A DNA stretch of 64,000 bases from CALUOB01 sp944322305 (GTDB lineage Bacteria; Actinomycetota; Coriobacteriia; Coriobacteriales; Coriobacteriaceae). Location of the stretch: assembly GCA_963931605.1 (NCBI GenBank), contig OZ007031.1, positions 558,001-622,000 of the forward strand. Direction: 5' to 3'. The notes under the pieces are model-generated. The model searched no databases, was not told the origin of the DNA, and was given only the letters and a program-made list of their open reading frames with translations. A program made the position numbers and the translations under genes. This document shows, one piece after another, positions 26,746 to 36,487 of this stretch (positions within the stretch are counted from its first letter, which is position 1; every line of letters starts with the position of its first letter).

Positions 26746-27533
26746 CAGACAACCTCCTCCGCGTTGAACACCGGGCCGCACATGCAGGCGCCCACCATGC
26801 CGTGGGTGGTTTCCACGGCGCAGGTGTTGCAGGCGCCGAACCCGCAGCTCATCATCCGCTCGAGCGAGGCCTCGCAGGGCACGCCGGCCGCCTGCGCGGC
26901 GGCGGCCACCTTGGCCATCATGGGCTCGGGACCGCAGGTGGCCACATAATCGTAGCCCCCGCGGGCGAGAAGCTCGGCGGCGGGATCGGTGCAGAACCCG
27001 GCGAGTCCGAGCGACCCGTCGTCGGTCGATATGCGGACCTCGCCGGCGCCGAGCTCCTCGAGCTCGGCGGGACCGACCAGGGTGTCGGCGCAGGCGCTGC
27101 CCACGCAGGCGTCGAAGTCAATGCCCGCGGAGACGAGCTCGCGCGCCAGGCACACGACGGGCGGCACGCCGATGCCGCCGGCGACCAGGAGCGCGCGCCG
27201 GCATCCCTCGGGAACCGTCCAGCCGCGACCCCCCGGCCCGAGCAGCGTGCTCGTGGCGCCGGGCTGCATCTGGGAAAGACGGCGGGTGCCGTCGCCCACC
27301 ACGGCGTACCAGATGTCGATGGTCCCGGCGGCCGGATCGGCGGCGGCGTAGGACAGCGGCACGCGCAGAAGCGATGCGGCGTTGCCCGGAACGGCGATGT
27401 TCACGAACTGCCCGGGCTTGATGGCCTGGGCGAGCTTGGGTGCGCGTACCGTCAGCGCGTAGATGTCACGCGCCATCGGCTCGTTCGACACGACGGTGAA
27501 GTCGTGCACCCGAGCGGGAGAAGGTGTCGGCAT
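26742..27533 (-). CDS. pyrK: Dihydroorotate dehydrogenase electron transfer subunit
   Basis: FAD and [2Fe-2S] protein that links PyrD to NAD+. The 263 residues contain the FAD motif LLRVPLSYAAAD, the NAD-binding GGIGVPPVVCLA, and the cluster Cys pattern CGFGACNTCAVE with a fourth Cys in GACMCGP. The ATG at 27533 has GGGGAG upstream; a GTG two codons earlier is too close to that site. It lies downstream of pyrC after a 108-bp gap with a hairpin. Confidence 0.95.
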   Translation of the reverse strand: MPTPSPARVHDFTVVSNEPMARDIYALTVRAPKLAQAIKPGQFVNIAVPGNAASLLRVPLSYAAADPAAGTIDIWYAVVGDGTRRLSQMQPGATSTLLGPGGRGWTVPEGCRRALLVAGGIGVPPVVCLARELVSAGIDFDACVGSACADTLVGPAELEELGAGEVRISTDDGSLGLAGFCTDPAAELLARGGYDYVATCGPEPMMAKVAAAAQAAGVPCEASLERMMSCGFGACNTCAVETTHGMVGACMCGPVFNAEEVVW

Positions 27534-27599
27534 GAGCACTCCCCTTTTCTTCCGATATCCCGCGCGCCGCAGGCAGAGCCGCGGCGCGCCTGCTCCAAA

Positions 27600-27625
27600 G
27601 GCCCCGGCGACCAGGCGCCGGGGCC
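27600..27625 (-). terminator. Hairpin between pyrC and pyrK
   Basis: GGCCCCGGCG and CGCCGGGGCC form a 10-bp stem with a six-base loop; on the minus strand only TTT follows. It may be a weak terminator or processing site that lowers expression of pyrKDF relative to pyrBC. Confidence 0.45.
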
Positions 27626-27641
27626 CGACGATGTGCCTGTG

Positions 27642-28931
27642 CTAGCGCACCTTGCCGTCAGCGAGCGTGAGGCGGCCGCCGCAGAGGACGTACGTGGCGC
27701 GGCCCTTCAGCACGACACCCGCAAAGCCGCAGTTGTTGGCCTTGGACTCGTAGCCGTCGGCGCCCACGGTCCAGCTGATCTCCGGGTCGAACACGGTGAT
27801 GTCGGCCGCAGAGCCGGCCGCGATGCTCACCGGGTCGAGGCCCAGGATGCGGCGCGGGTTGACGGCCATGAGCTCGACCATGCGCGCATAGCTGATAGCG
27901 CCCGTCGACACGAGGTTGGTGAGCACGAGCCCCAGGCTGGCCTCGATGCCGGTCATGCCGAAGGGCGCCAGCTCGAACTCGCGGGCCTTCTCCCAGTCGG
28001 CGTGCGGGGCGTGATCGGTCACGATGGCGTCCACCGTGCCGTCCTTCACGCCCTCGATCACCGCGGCGGCGTCCTCGGCGGTGCGCAGCGGCGGGTTCAC
28101 CTTGAGGCGCGTGTCGTAGGCGTCGGTGATGTCGTCCTCGGTAAGGAACATGTGGTGCGGCGTGACCTCGCAGGTGACGGCGAGGCCGTTTGCCTTGGCC
28201 CGGCGCACCATCTCGATGCCGCGCGCAGTGGAGAGGTGCTGCACGTGGAACTTGGCGCCGGTAAGCTCGGCCAGGGCGATGTCGCGCTGGATCTGCAGCT
28301 CCTCGCCCGCGGCAGGCCAGCCCAGAAGGCCCAGGCGCGTGGAGGCAACGCCCTCGTTCACCTGGCCCTTGTCGACCAGGCTCTCGTCTTGGCAATGGCT
28401 CATGAAGACCTTGCCGAACATCTTGCCGTAGTCCATGCAGCGGCGCATCATGCCGGCCGTCTGCACGCCGCGGCCGTCGTCGGTGAAGGCCACGGCGCCG
28501 GCGGCAACCATGTCGCCCATGTCCGAAAGCGCCTCGCCCCTGAGGCCCTTGGTCATGGCGCCGGCCGGGTACACGTGGCACGCGCCCACCTCGGCGGCGC
28601 GGCTCTTCACGTAGGCAACCACCGCGCCCGAGTCGGTCACGGGGTTGGTGTTGGGCATAGAGCACACGCCGGTGAAGCCGCCCTTGGCCGCGGCGCGGGT
28701 CTCGGTGGCGATGTCGCCCTTGTACTCGTAGCCGGGGTCGCGCAGGTGCACGTGCATGTCAACCAGACCGGGCACCAGGTACATCCCTGCAAGGTCGATC
28801 ACCTCCGCGCCCTCGCAGGAGAGGTTCTCGCCCACCTGGGCGATCGTGGTGCCCTCTACGAGCACGTCGGCGATACCGTCGAGACCCGCCTGCGGGTCTA
28901 CGACATGGGCGCCTTTAAGCAGAAAGGCCAT
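27642..28931 (-). CDS. pyrC: Dihydroorotase
   Basis: Zinc amidohydrolase that closes carbamoyl aspartate to dihydroorotate. The 429 residues have the metal site DMHVHLRDPG, the downstream CEVTPHHMFLT and the catalytic Asp in IVTDHAPHA, typical of the class I enzyme encoded next to pyrB. The ATG at 28931 lies inside the end of pyrB (17-bp overlap) and has GGGAGGT upstream. Confidence 0.96.
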   Translation of the reverse strand: MAFLLKGAHVVDPQAGLDGIADVLVEGTTIAQVGENLSCEGAEVIDLAGMYLVPGLVDMHVHLRDPGYEYKGDIATETRAAAKGGFTGVCSMPNTNPVTDSGAVVAYVKSRAAEVGACHVYPAGAMTKGLRGEALSDMGDMVAAGAVAFTDDGRGVQTAGMMRRCMDYGKMFGKVFMSHCQDESLVDKGQVNEGVASTRLGLLGWPAAGEELQIQRDIALAELTGAKFHVQHLSTARGIEMVRRAKANGLAVTCEVTPHHMFLTEDDITDAYDTRLKVNPPLRTAEDAAAVIEGVKDGTVDAIVTDHAPHADWEKAREFELAPFGMTGIEASLGLVLTNLVSTGAISYARMVELMAVNPRRILGLDPVSIAAGSAADITVFDPEISWTVGADGYESKANNCGFAGVVLKGRATYVLCGGRLTLADGKVR

Positions 28932-29871
28932 TGTCGGCACCTCCCAGCAACAGATAGAGAACGGCCATGCGCACGCAGATGCCCGCGTAGACCTGGTCCA
29001 GGATGACGGAGCGGTTCGGGTGGTCGGCCATGTAGGAGTCAAGCTCGGCGCCGCGGTTGATGGGGCCGGGGTGGCAGACGATGGCGTCGGGCTTCATGAG
29101 CGGCTCGCGCTGCTTGGTGAGGCCGAACAGACGGTGGTACTCGTCGAGGTTCGGGAAGGGCGCGCCTTCCAGGCGCTCGTTCTGGATGCGGAGCATGTAG
29201 ACCACGTCGAGCTCGGGCAGCACGTCGTCCAGGCTGTAGCTCACGCGGTCGACGCCCAGCACGTCCGGACGGGCGGGCAGCAGCGTGCCCGGAGCCACCA
29301 CGGTGACCTCGGCGCCCATGATCTTGAGCGCGGGGATGAGCGAGCCGCACACGCGGGAGTGCGCGATGTCGCCCACGATGCCGACCCTGAGGCCCGCGAT
29401 CGCGCCCTTGCGCTGCCAGATGGTGTACAGGTCGAGAAGCGCCTGCGTGGGGTGCTGGTGCTTGCCGTCGCCGGCGTCCACCACCACGGCCGGCGTGTGC
29501 TCGGAGACGATGCGCGGCGCGCCGGCGTGCTTGTCGCGCACCACGACCATGTCGATCTTGTAGGCGTTGAGCGTCTCCACCGTGTCGATGAGGCTCTCGC
29601 CCTTCACCGTGGAGGTGGAGGAGCCGCCGAAGTTCAGCGTGTCGGCCGACAGGCGCTTCTCGGCAAGCTCAAAGGAGCTGCGGGTGCGCGTGGAGGGCTC
29701 GTTGAACATGTTGACGATGGTCTTGCCCTTGAGCGTGGGGACCTTCTTGATGCGGCGCTGGTTAACCTCGGAGAACAGCTGGGCGGTCTCCAGGATCTTC
29801 ATGATCTCGGCGTCCGAGTACTCCGCGATGTCGATCAGATGCTTGTGGTTGTTAAAGGGCACGCTACTCAC
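28915..29871 (-). CDS. pyrB: Aspartate carbamoyltransferase catalytic subunit
   Basis: Commits carbamoyl phosphate and aspartate to pyrimidine synthesis. The 318-residue protein has the carbamoyl phosphate motif NEPSTRTRSSFELA, the HQHPTQALLDL segment and HPGPINRG. No pyrI gene follows, so it is probably an unregulated trimer controlled at transcription by PyrR. The GTG start at 29871 overlaps the pyrR stop. Confidence 0.97.
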   Translation of the reverse strand: MSSVPFNNHKHLIDIAEYSDAEIMKILETAQLFSEVNQRRIKKVPTLKGKTIVNMFNEPSTRTRSSFELAEKRLSADTLNFGGSSTSTVKGESLIDTVETLNAYKIDMVVVRDKHAGAPRIVSEHTPAVVVDAGDGKHQHPTQALLDLYTIWQRKGAIAGLRVGIVGDIAHSRVCGSLIPALKIMGAEVTVVAPGTLLPARPDVLGVDRVSYSLDDVLPELDVVYMLRIQNERLEGAPFPNLDEYHRLFGLTKQREPLMKPDAIVCHPGPINRGAELDSYMADHPNRSVILDQVYAGICVRMAVLYLLLGGADNGLSA

Positions 29872-30448
29872 CTCCCAGGGGCGCCGAGCCCGCGCGGGAG
29901 CCCGGGGCGATGTCGAAGATCTCGACCGACGTGCGGCCGTCGGCCTCTTTCAGGAACACGCGCACGTTCTCCTCGTGCGAGGAGGGCACGTTCTTACCCA
30001 CGAAGTCCGGGCAGATGGGCAGCTCGCGGTGGCCGCGGTCGACGAGCACGGCGAGCTCGATGCGACTCGGGCGCCCCATGTCCATCACCGCGTCGAGCGC
30101 GGCGCGGATGGTGCGGCCGGTGTAAAGCACGTCGTCGACGAGGACGATGCGCTTGCCGTCCACGTCAAACGGCACGCGCGTGCCGTGCACCTCGGGGGCG
30201 AAGTTGGTTTCGTAGTCGTCGCGGTAGAAGCTGATGTCGAGGCTGCCGAGGGGCACGCGGACCCCCTCGATCTTCTCGATCTCCTCCACCAAGCGCTTGG
30301 CGATCAAGTCGCCGCGCGTCACGATACCCACCAGCGCGAGGTTCTCGCAGCCGCTGTTGCGCTCGAGGATCTCGTGGGCGATGCGCGTGATCGCACGGTT
30401 GATGGCGGCCTCGTCCATGATGACCGCCTTCAGAGGAGAGGTGCTCAT
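29864..30448 (-). CDS. pyrR: Bifunctional pyr operon regulator / uracil phosphoribosyltransferase PyrR
   Basis: RNA-binding attenuator of the pyr operon with weak uracil phosphoribosyltransferase activity. The 194 residues include the PRPP site RIVLVDDVLYTGRTIRA and the N-terminal ALVGIVTRGDLIAKRL. It is the first gene of pyrRBCKDF, and the leader upstream has the terminator and alternative pairing expected of PyrR control. The ATG at 30448 has AAGGAG upstream. Confidence 0.96.
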   Translation of the reverse strand: MSTSPLKAVIMDEAAINRAITRIAHEILERNSGCENLALVGIVTRGDLIAKRLVEEIEKIEGVRVPLGSLDISFYRDDYETNFAPEVHGTRVPFDVDGKRIVLVDDVLYTGRTIRAALDAVMDMGRPSRIELAVLVDRGHRELPICPDFVGKNVPSSHEENVRVFLKEADGRTSVEIFDIAPGSRAGSAPLGGE

Positions 30449-30511
30449 GAAACTCCTTCCTGTTGTGCCGGGCCGAAACGGCTGGAGCCTATACGTTACA
30501 GAGCGCCGAAG

Positions 30512-30594
30512 AAAGGGGTGCCCAACGCGCTACGCGACGTTAGACACCCCTTTGAGGAAGGCACGTTATGAGCCGACCGCCTTACGGGTGTCTC
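30512..30594 (-). promoter_or_regulatory. PyrR-type transcription attenuator of the pyr operon
   Basis: On the minus strand a terminator (AAAGGGGTG/CACCCCTTT, 30512-30553, followed by TTTCTTC) is preceded by ACACCCGTAAGGCG, which matches about 10 of 14 positions of the known PyrR-binding loop. AGACACCC in that loop (30586-30593) is complementary to GGGTGTCT in the terminator's 5' arm (30542-30549), so the two structures exclude each other as in PyrR attenuation. Confidence 0.75.
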
Positions 30595-30816
30595 GCACCT
30601 GCTTAAAAGCGTTCTGTCTGCTTCAGTCTACCACAGGAGGTTTGCGGCGGATTAATCATTTTACCCGCGCAGCGCGGCAGCGGGCGCACGCCTTCCAAAG
30701 GGACCGGTGCCCAGCGAGGCGCATTGGGCCTTCCACAAGAAAACTGGCCCTGATCAGGAAGACGCGGCCTCCTATCAGGGAGAACCTGGCAGTCGGAATT
30801 TTTTTCAAAAAAGTCC

Positions 30817-30844
30817 TTGCGCGCCGCGACGTCTTGTATATACT
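30817..30844 (+). promoter_or_regulatory. Promoter of tRNA-Asn
   Basis: TTGCGC and TATACT with 16-bp spacing on the + strand, 29 bp upstream of the tRNA. The region just before it is unusually AT-rich for this window. Confidence 0.65.
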
Positions 30845-30872
30845 ATTCCTTGTGCTTGAGCGCACCACACAT

Positions 30873-30947
30873 TCCTCGGTAGCTCAATGGTAGAGCACGC
30901 GGCTGTTAACCGCGCTGTTGCAGGTTCGAGCCCTGCCCGGGGAGCCA
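30873..30947 (+). tRNA. tRNA-Asn (GTT)
   Basis: Acceptor arms TCCTCGG and CCGGGGA pair over seven positions. The anticodon arm is CGCGG-CTGTTAA-CCGCG with anticodon GTT. The T-arm has GGTTCGAGCCC, and CCA is encoded at 30945-30947. It stands alone between the pyr operon and ftsH with its own promoter and terminator. Confidence 0.97.
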
Positions 30948-30956
30948 GAGATTACA

Positions 30957-30979
30957 GCCCCGCTTCGGCGGGGCTTTTT
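30957..30979 (+). terminator. Rho-independent terminator after tRNA-Asn
   Basis: GCCCCGC and GCGGGGC with a TTCG tetraloop followed by TTTTT, 10 bp past the tRNA. Confidence 0.92.
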
Positions 30980-31005
30980 CGTATCTGTCCAACACCTGCA
31001 GCGCA

Positions 31006-31049
31006 ACAAAAAGCGGCCGGAGCGATTTTCCCTTTCGCTCCGGCCGCTT
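31006..31049 (-). terminator. Rho-independent terminator after ftsH
   Basis: A 15-bp perfect stem (AAGCGGCCGGAGCGA and its complement, nine-base loop) followed on the minus strand by TTTTTGTT, about 23 bp past the ftsH stop. Confidence 0.88.
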
Positions 31050-31071
31050 AGGCTCAGATGAGGCGTCCCAC

Positions 31072-32970
<1,899 letters not shown>

Positions 32971-33167
32971 TCCAAAAGTTGCAAGGCCAATTGATACGTT
33001 CCACCTGATACCCCCGAAGCGTTGAACCTAGACCGACCTGCGCAAAAGTTGTGCTTCAGGATGCGTGCAGGCAAACGGCAAAGCAGCGGTCCAGGCCGCG
33101 CTGTTTCGTTTATCATCGTGCAGGCCGTATGCGCATAGGCGAGAAGCACGCGAGAAGGGACGAGAGC

Positions 33168-34583
33168 ATGGCGTTTGCGCTGGGAAAACGTAAGTCGGGC
33201 ACGACGGGCACGGACTCGCTCGACGTGACGCACGGGGTTATCTGGCGGCAGCTGCTCCTTCTGTGCGTGCCCATCTTCTTCAGCTCGTTTTTCCAGCAGG
33301 CGCACGCGCTCGTCAACACCTTCATCTTGGGGCAGTTCGGCGGCAAGCTCGCGCTCGGCGGCGTGCAGGCCACCGCGTCGCTGTTCGAGCTCGCCGTGGG
33401 CTTCTCGGTAGGTTTGGGTGCGGGCTGCGCCGTCATCTCCGGGCAGTTCTTCGGCAGCCATGACGACGCGCGCCTTTCCCGCTCCATCCACACCGCCATG
33501 ACGCTCGCGCTTGCCATCGGGCTTTTCATCTCGGTTGCCGGCGTGGCCTTCATCCCGCAGATCCTCACCCTCATGGGCACGCCTGCCGAGCTCATGGGCG
33601 AGGCGGTCCCCTACTCGCGCTTCTACGCCGCGGGCATGGTGTTCTCGCTCGTACTCAACATGGGCTCGGCGCTGCTGCGCTCGGTGGGCGACACGCGCAC
33701 GCCCGCCCTCATCATCGCAAGCGGCTGCGTGATCAACGCCTGCCTCGACATCCTGTTCGTAGCCGTGCTCAAGCTCGAGGCCATGGGCTGCGGCATGGCC
33801 ACCTGCCTCACCCTGTTCGCAAACGCCGCGCTTATCTGCCGCCGCCTCATGCGCGCCCCCGGCGCGTGGCGCCTCAGCCCGCGCCAGCTCGGCATAGACG
33901 GCCGCATCTGTAAAAGCATGCTCGGAACCGGCCTGCCCTTGGGCATTCAGTCCTCGCTCTACTCCATCTCCAACATCATCCTGCAGTCGACGGTGAACAC
34001 CTTCGGCACCGACGCCGTCACCGGCTGGGGCCTCTCCAGCCGCTTGGACGCCATCGTGTGGATGGTTACCGAGGCGCTCGGCGTGTCTATGACCACCTTT
34101 GCCGCGCAGAACTTCGGCGCGCGCAACTACGAGCGCATGCGCCGCGGCTATCACACCTCGCTTGTGATCACCGTCGTGGTGGTGGGCAGCATGTCGGCCG
34201 CCCTCGTGGCGTTCGTGGGGCCGCTGTCGCGCATCTTCATCAACGACCTCGCCGTCACCGGCTACACCACCACGATGCTGCACTTCATCGCGCCGTTTTA
34301 CGCCTTTTACTCCATCGTGGACAACACCTCGGGCGCCATCCGCGGCTCGGGCGAGAGCTTCCGCCCGATGCTGCTCACCATCCTGGGAACCGTGGTCTTC
34401 CGCGTGATCTGGCTGCTCGCCGTGGTGCCCCTGCACCACACCATCGAGACGATGCTCATGGTCTACCCGGTAACCTGGATCCTCACCGCCGCCCTCTTCG
34501 TGGCCTACCACCACTGGGGCCACTGGCTCCGCCACGCCGAAGCCAAAGCGAAGCGCCTGGAGTCTCAAGAGGTGGCTCTGTAA
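33168..34583 (+). CDS. MATE-family multidrug/cation efflux protein
   Basis: A 471-residue integral membrane protein with about 12 helices in two related halves (DVTHGVIWRQLLLLCVPIFF and DGRICKSMLGTGLPLGIQ begin each half). It probably exports cationic compounds using a Na+ or H+ gradient; the substrate cannot be predicted. The start is set at the ATG at 33168 with AAGGGACG upstream, because the open frame before it is not MATE-like. It is divergent from ftsH and ends at a repeat cluster. Confidence 0.92.
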   Translation: MAFALGKRKSGTTGTDSLDVTHGVIWRQLLLLCVPIFFSSFFQQAHALVNTFILGQFGGKLALGGVQATASLFELAVGFSVGLGAGCAVISGQFFGSHDDARLSRSIHTAMTLALAIGLFISVAGVAFIPQILTLMGTPAELMGEAVPYSRFYAAGMVFSLVLNMGSALLRSVGDTRTPALIIASGCVINACLDILFVAVLKLEAMGCGMATCLTLFANAALICRRLMRAPGAWRLSPRQLGIDGRICKSMLGTGLPLGIQSSLYSISNIILQSTVNTFGTDAVTGWGLSSRLDAIVWMVTEALGVSMTTFAAQNFGARNYERMRRGYHTSLVITVVVVGSMSAALVAFVGPLSRIFINDLAVTGYTTTMLHFIAPFYAFYSIVDNTSGAIRGSGESFRPMLLTILGTVVFRVIWLLAVVPLHHTIETMLMVYPVTWILTAALFVAYHHWGHWLRHAEAKAKRLESQEVAL

Positions 34584-34644
34584 TCAGGCGATAAGATCTA
34601 TCGCCGAGGGGCGGGGGCGATAAGACCGTCAACCACTCGGCTAA

Positions 34645-34714
34645 GGAGCGGGGGGCGATAAGAACCTCGATTTTGCCCGATATCAAAATCGAGGTTCTTA
34701 TCGCCCCCCGCTCC
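34645..34714. repeat. Family A palindrome, copy 3 (inverted orientation)
   Basis: A perfect 31-bp stem: GGAGCGGGGGGCGATAAG followed by AACCTCGATTTTG, loop CCCGATAT, then the exact complement. The loop is the reverse complement of ATATCGGG seen in the other copies, so this copy is flipped. It lies between the MATE gene and sigA and may terminate either. Confidence 0.9.
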
Positions 34715-34855
34715 AGCAACGAACAGCTCCTCCCCAGGACGAAGTCAGGTTGCCCCTCACAACAATAATAATGTTTTCCAGCTTTGCCGAAGTAGCCCCA
34801 CCAGCTCCGAACGCGAGTAAAACGAAGCGTCCGGAGCGCACAGGATACCCACCAG

Positions 34856-34927
34856 AAAGGCCCCGGAGGATAAGGTTCCGAATTTTGATAACGGGCAAAA
34901 TTCGGGTTCTTATCCTCCGGGGCCTTT
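34856..34927. repeat. Family A palindrome, copy 4
   Basis: AAAGGCCCCGGAGGATAAG pairs exactly with CTTATCCTCCGGGGCCTTT. Inside, GAATTTTG, loop ATAACGGG and CAAAATTC complete a 32-base arm with a three-base internal mismatch. It ends in AAA/TTT on each side and lies 27 bp past the sigA stop, so it could serve as a terminator in both directions. Confidence 0.9.
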
Positions 34928-34954
34928 ACCTCCGAAGTATCCTCAGCCAAAAGC

Positions 34955-36259
34955 TTAGGACAGATAATCCTTCAGGCGTCCGGAGCGGCTCGGGTGGCGC
35001 AGCTTCGCAAGCGTCTTGCTCTCGATCTGCCGGATGCGCTCGCGCGTGACGCCGAACTCGCGCCCAACCTCCTCGAGGGTGCGCGGATGTCCGTCAACCA
35101 AGCCGAAGCGCAGCTCGATAACCTTGCGCTCACGGTCGGCCAGGCTGTCGAGCACCTGGGAAAGCTGCTCCTGCAGCATCGAGAAGCTCGCCGCGTCCGG
35201 CGGCACAACGGCCTGCGAGTCCTCGATGAAGTCGCCCAGCTGGGAGTCCTCCTCCTCGCCGATGGGCGTCTCGAGGCTCACGGGCTCCTGGGAGATCTTC
35301 TGGATCTCGCGCACGCGCTCGGCGCTCATGTCCATCTCGGCGCCGATCTCCTCGGGGGTCGGGTCGCGCCCCAAATCCTGCAAAAGCTGGCGCTGCACGC
35401 GCACGAGCTTGTTGATCGTCTCGACCATGTGCACGGGGATGCGGATCGTGCGCGCCTGGTCGGCGATGGCGCGGGTAATGGCCTGGCGGATCCACCAGGT
35501 GGCGTAGGTGGAGAACTTGAAGCCCTTCTGGTAGTCGAACTTCTCGACCGCGCGGATAAGGCCCAGGTTGCCCTCCTGGATGAGGTCCAAGAACAGCATA
35601 CCGCGGCCCACATAGCGCTTGGCGATGGAGACCACCAAGCGCAGGTTGGCCGAGATGAGCGCCTGCTTGGCGTCCAGGCCCACCTGCTCGATGCGCATGA
35701 GGCGGCGCTTCTCGGCGCGGGTAAGGGTGGCCTCGCCCATCTCCTCGGCCTCGAGCTTCTTGGTGGCGTCCAGGCCGGCCTCGATCTTCATGGCCAGGTC
35801 AACCTCGTCGGCAGCGGTGAGCAGGTCGACCTTGCCGATCTCCTTCAGGTACATGCGCACCGGGTCGCCGGTGAGCATGACGGTGGAGGCGTCCACGCCG
35901 CGCTGGCGCGCGCGATGGGTACGGTTGCGCACCACGGTGGAACGCTTGGTCTTCGCAGCGCCCATCTCGCGCTCGGCCACCTTGGCGAGCTTGGCATCCT
36001 GATCCTCAACGTCCTCGTCGTCATCCAAGCTGGAGACATCGTCGTCCATGGAGTCGTCCTCGACGTTTTGCGAGACGATCTCAACGCCCTTGTCGCGCAG
36101 GAACTGATACACGGCGTTCAGCTGGCTGTCGGTTACGTCGATGTCCTTCAAGACCACCTGGATGTCGTCTTCGGTAACGCTGCCTCCTTCGGAGCCGAGC
36201 GTGAGAAGCTTCTCGATGCATGCGTCGAGTTCAGTGTTCTTCGTGGTCTTCTTTGGCAC
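34955..36259 (-). CDS. sigA: Principal sigma factor (RpoD/SigA)
   Basis: Housekeeping sigma-70 factor. The 434-residue protein has a short N-terminal region 1.1, an acidic patch, region 1.2 (GDPVRMYLKEIGKVDLL), the region 2 core (EGNLGLIRAVEKFDYQKGFK, then ATWWIRQAI), region 3, and region 4.2 (TLEEVGREFGVTRERIRQIE). The likely start is GTG at 36259 (PKKTTKNTELDAC) with AAAGGGG upstream, not the upstream TTG. It lies downstream of dnaG with a 228-bp gap and its own -10 element. Confidence 0.95.
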   Translation of the reverse strand: MPKKTTKNTELDACIEKLLTLGSEGGSVTEDDIQVVLKDIDVTDSQLNAVYQFLRDKGVEIVSQNVEDDSMDDDVSSLDDDEDVEDQDAKLAKVAEREMGAAKTKRSTVVRNRTHRARQRGVDASTVMLTGDPVRMYLKEIGKVDLLTAADEVDLAMKIEAGLDATKKLEAEEMGEATLTRAEKRRLMRIEQVGLDAKQALISANLRLVVSIAKRYVGRGMLFLDLIQEGNLGLIRAVEKFDYQKGFKFSTYATWWIRQAITRAIADQARTIRIPVHMVETINKLVRVQRQLLQDLGRDPTPEEIGAEMDMSAERVREIQKISQEPVSLETPIGEEEDSQLGDFIEDSQAVVPPDAASFSMLQEQLSQVLDSLADRERKVIELRFGLVDGHPRTLEEVGREFGVTRERIRQIESKTLAKLRHPSRSGRLKDYLS

Positions 36260-36292
36260 ACCTGCCCCTTTCAAGCGTCACAAGTGGGAAAA

Positions 36293-36301
36293 ATTCTAGC
36301 A
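36293..36301 (-). promoter_or_regulatory. Extended -10 promoter of sigA
   Basis: TGCTAGAAT on the minus strand, 34 bp upstream of the GTG start. No -35 box is evident, as expected for an extended -10 promoter. The rest of the dnaG-sigA gap contains an 8-bp inverted repeat CTTAGCGG/CCGCTAAG near 36361-36393. Confidence 0.5.
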
Positions 36302-36487
36302 GAAAACACTATACCTAGCGCTCATGCGCCTTATCCCTGTGAGGTTTCCACAACTGGCCAGCTTAGCGGTCCTAAACGCGCACGCCCGCTAAGAAAAGAC
36401 ACTGCGGAGGGCAGGGCGTACGTCGGCTGTCGCTGGCATCCCACCCCCCCATGGCCGCCCTGGCAGGCCGCCCCGACGCAGGTACCC

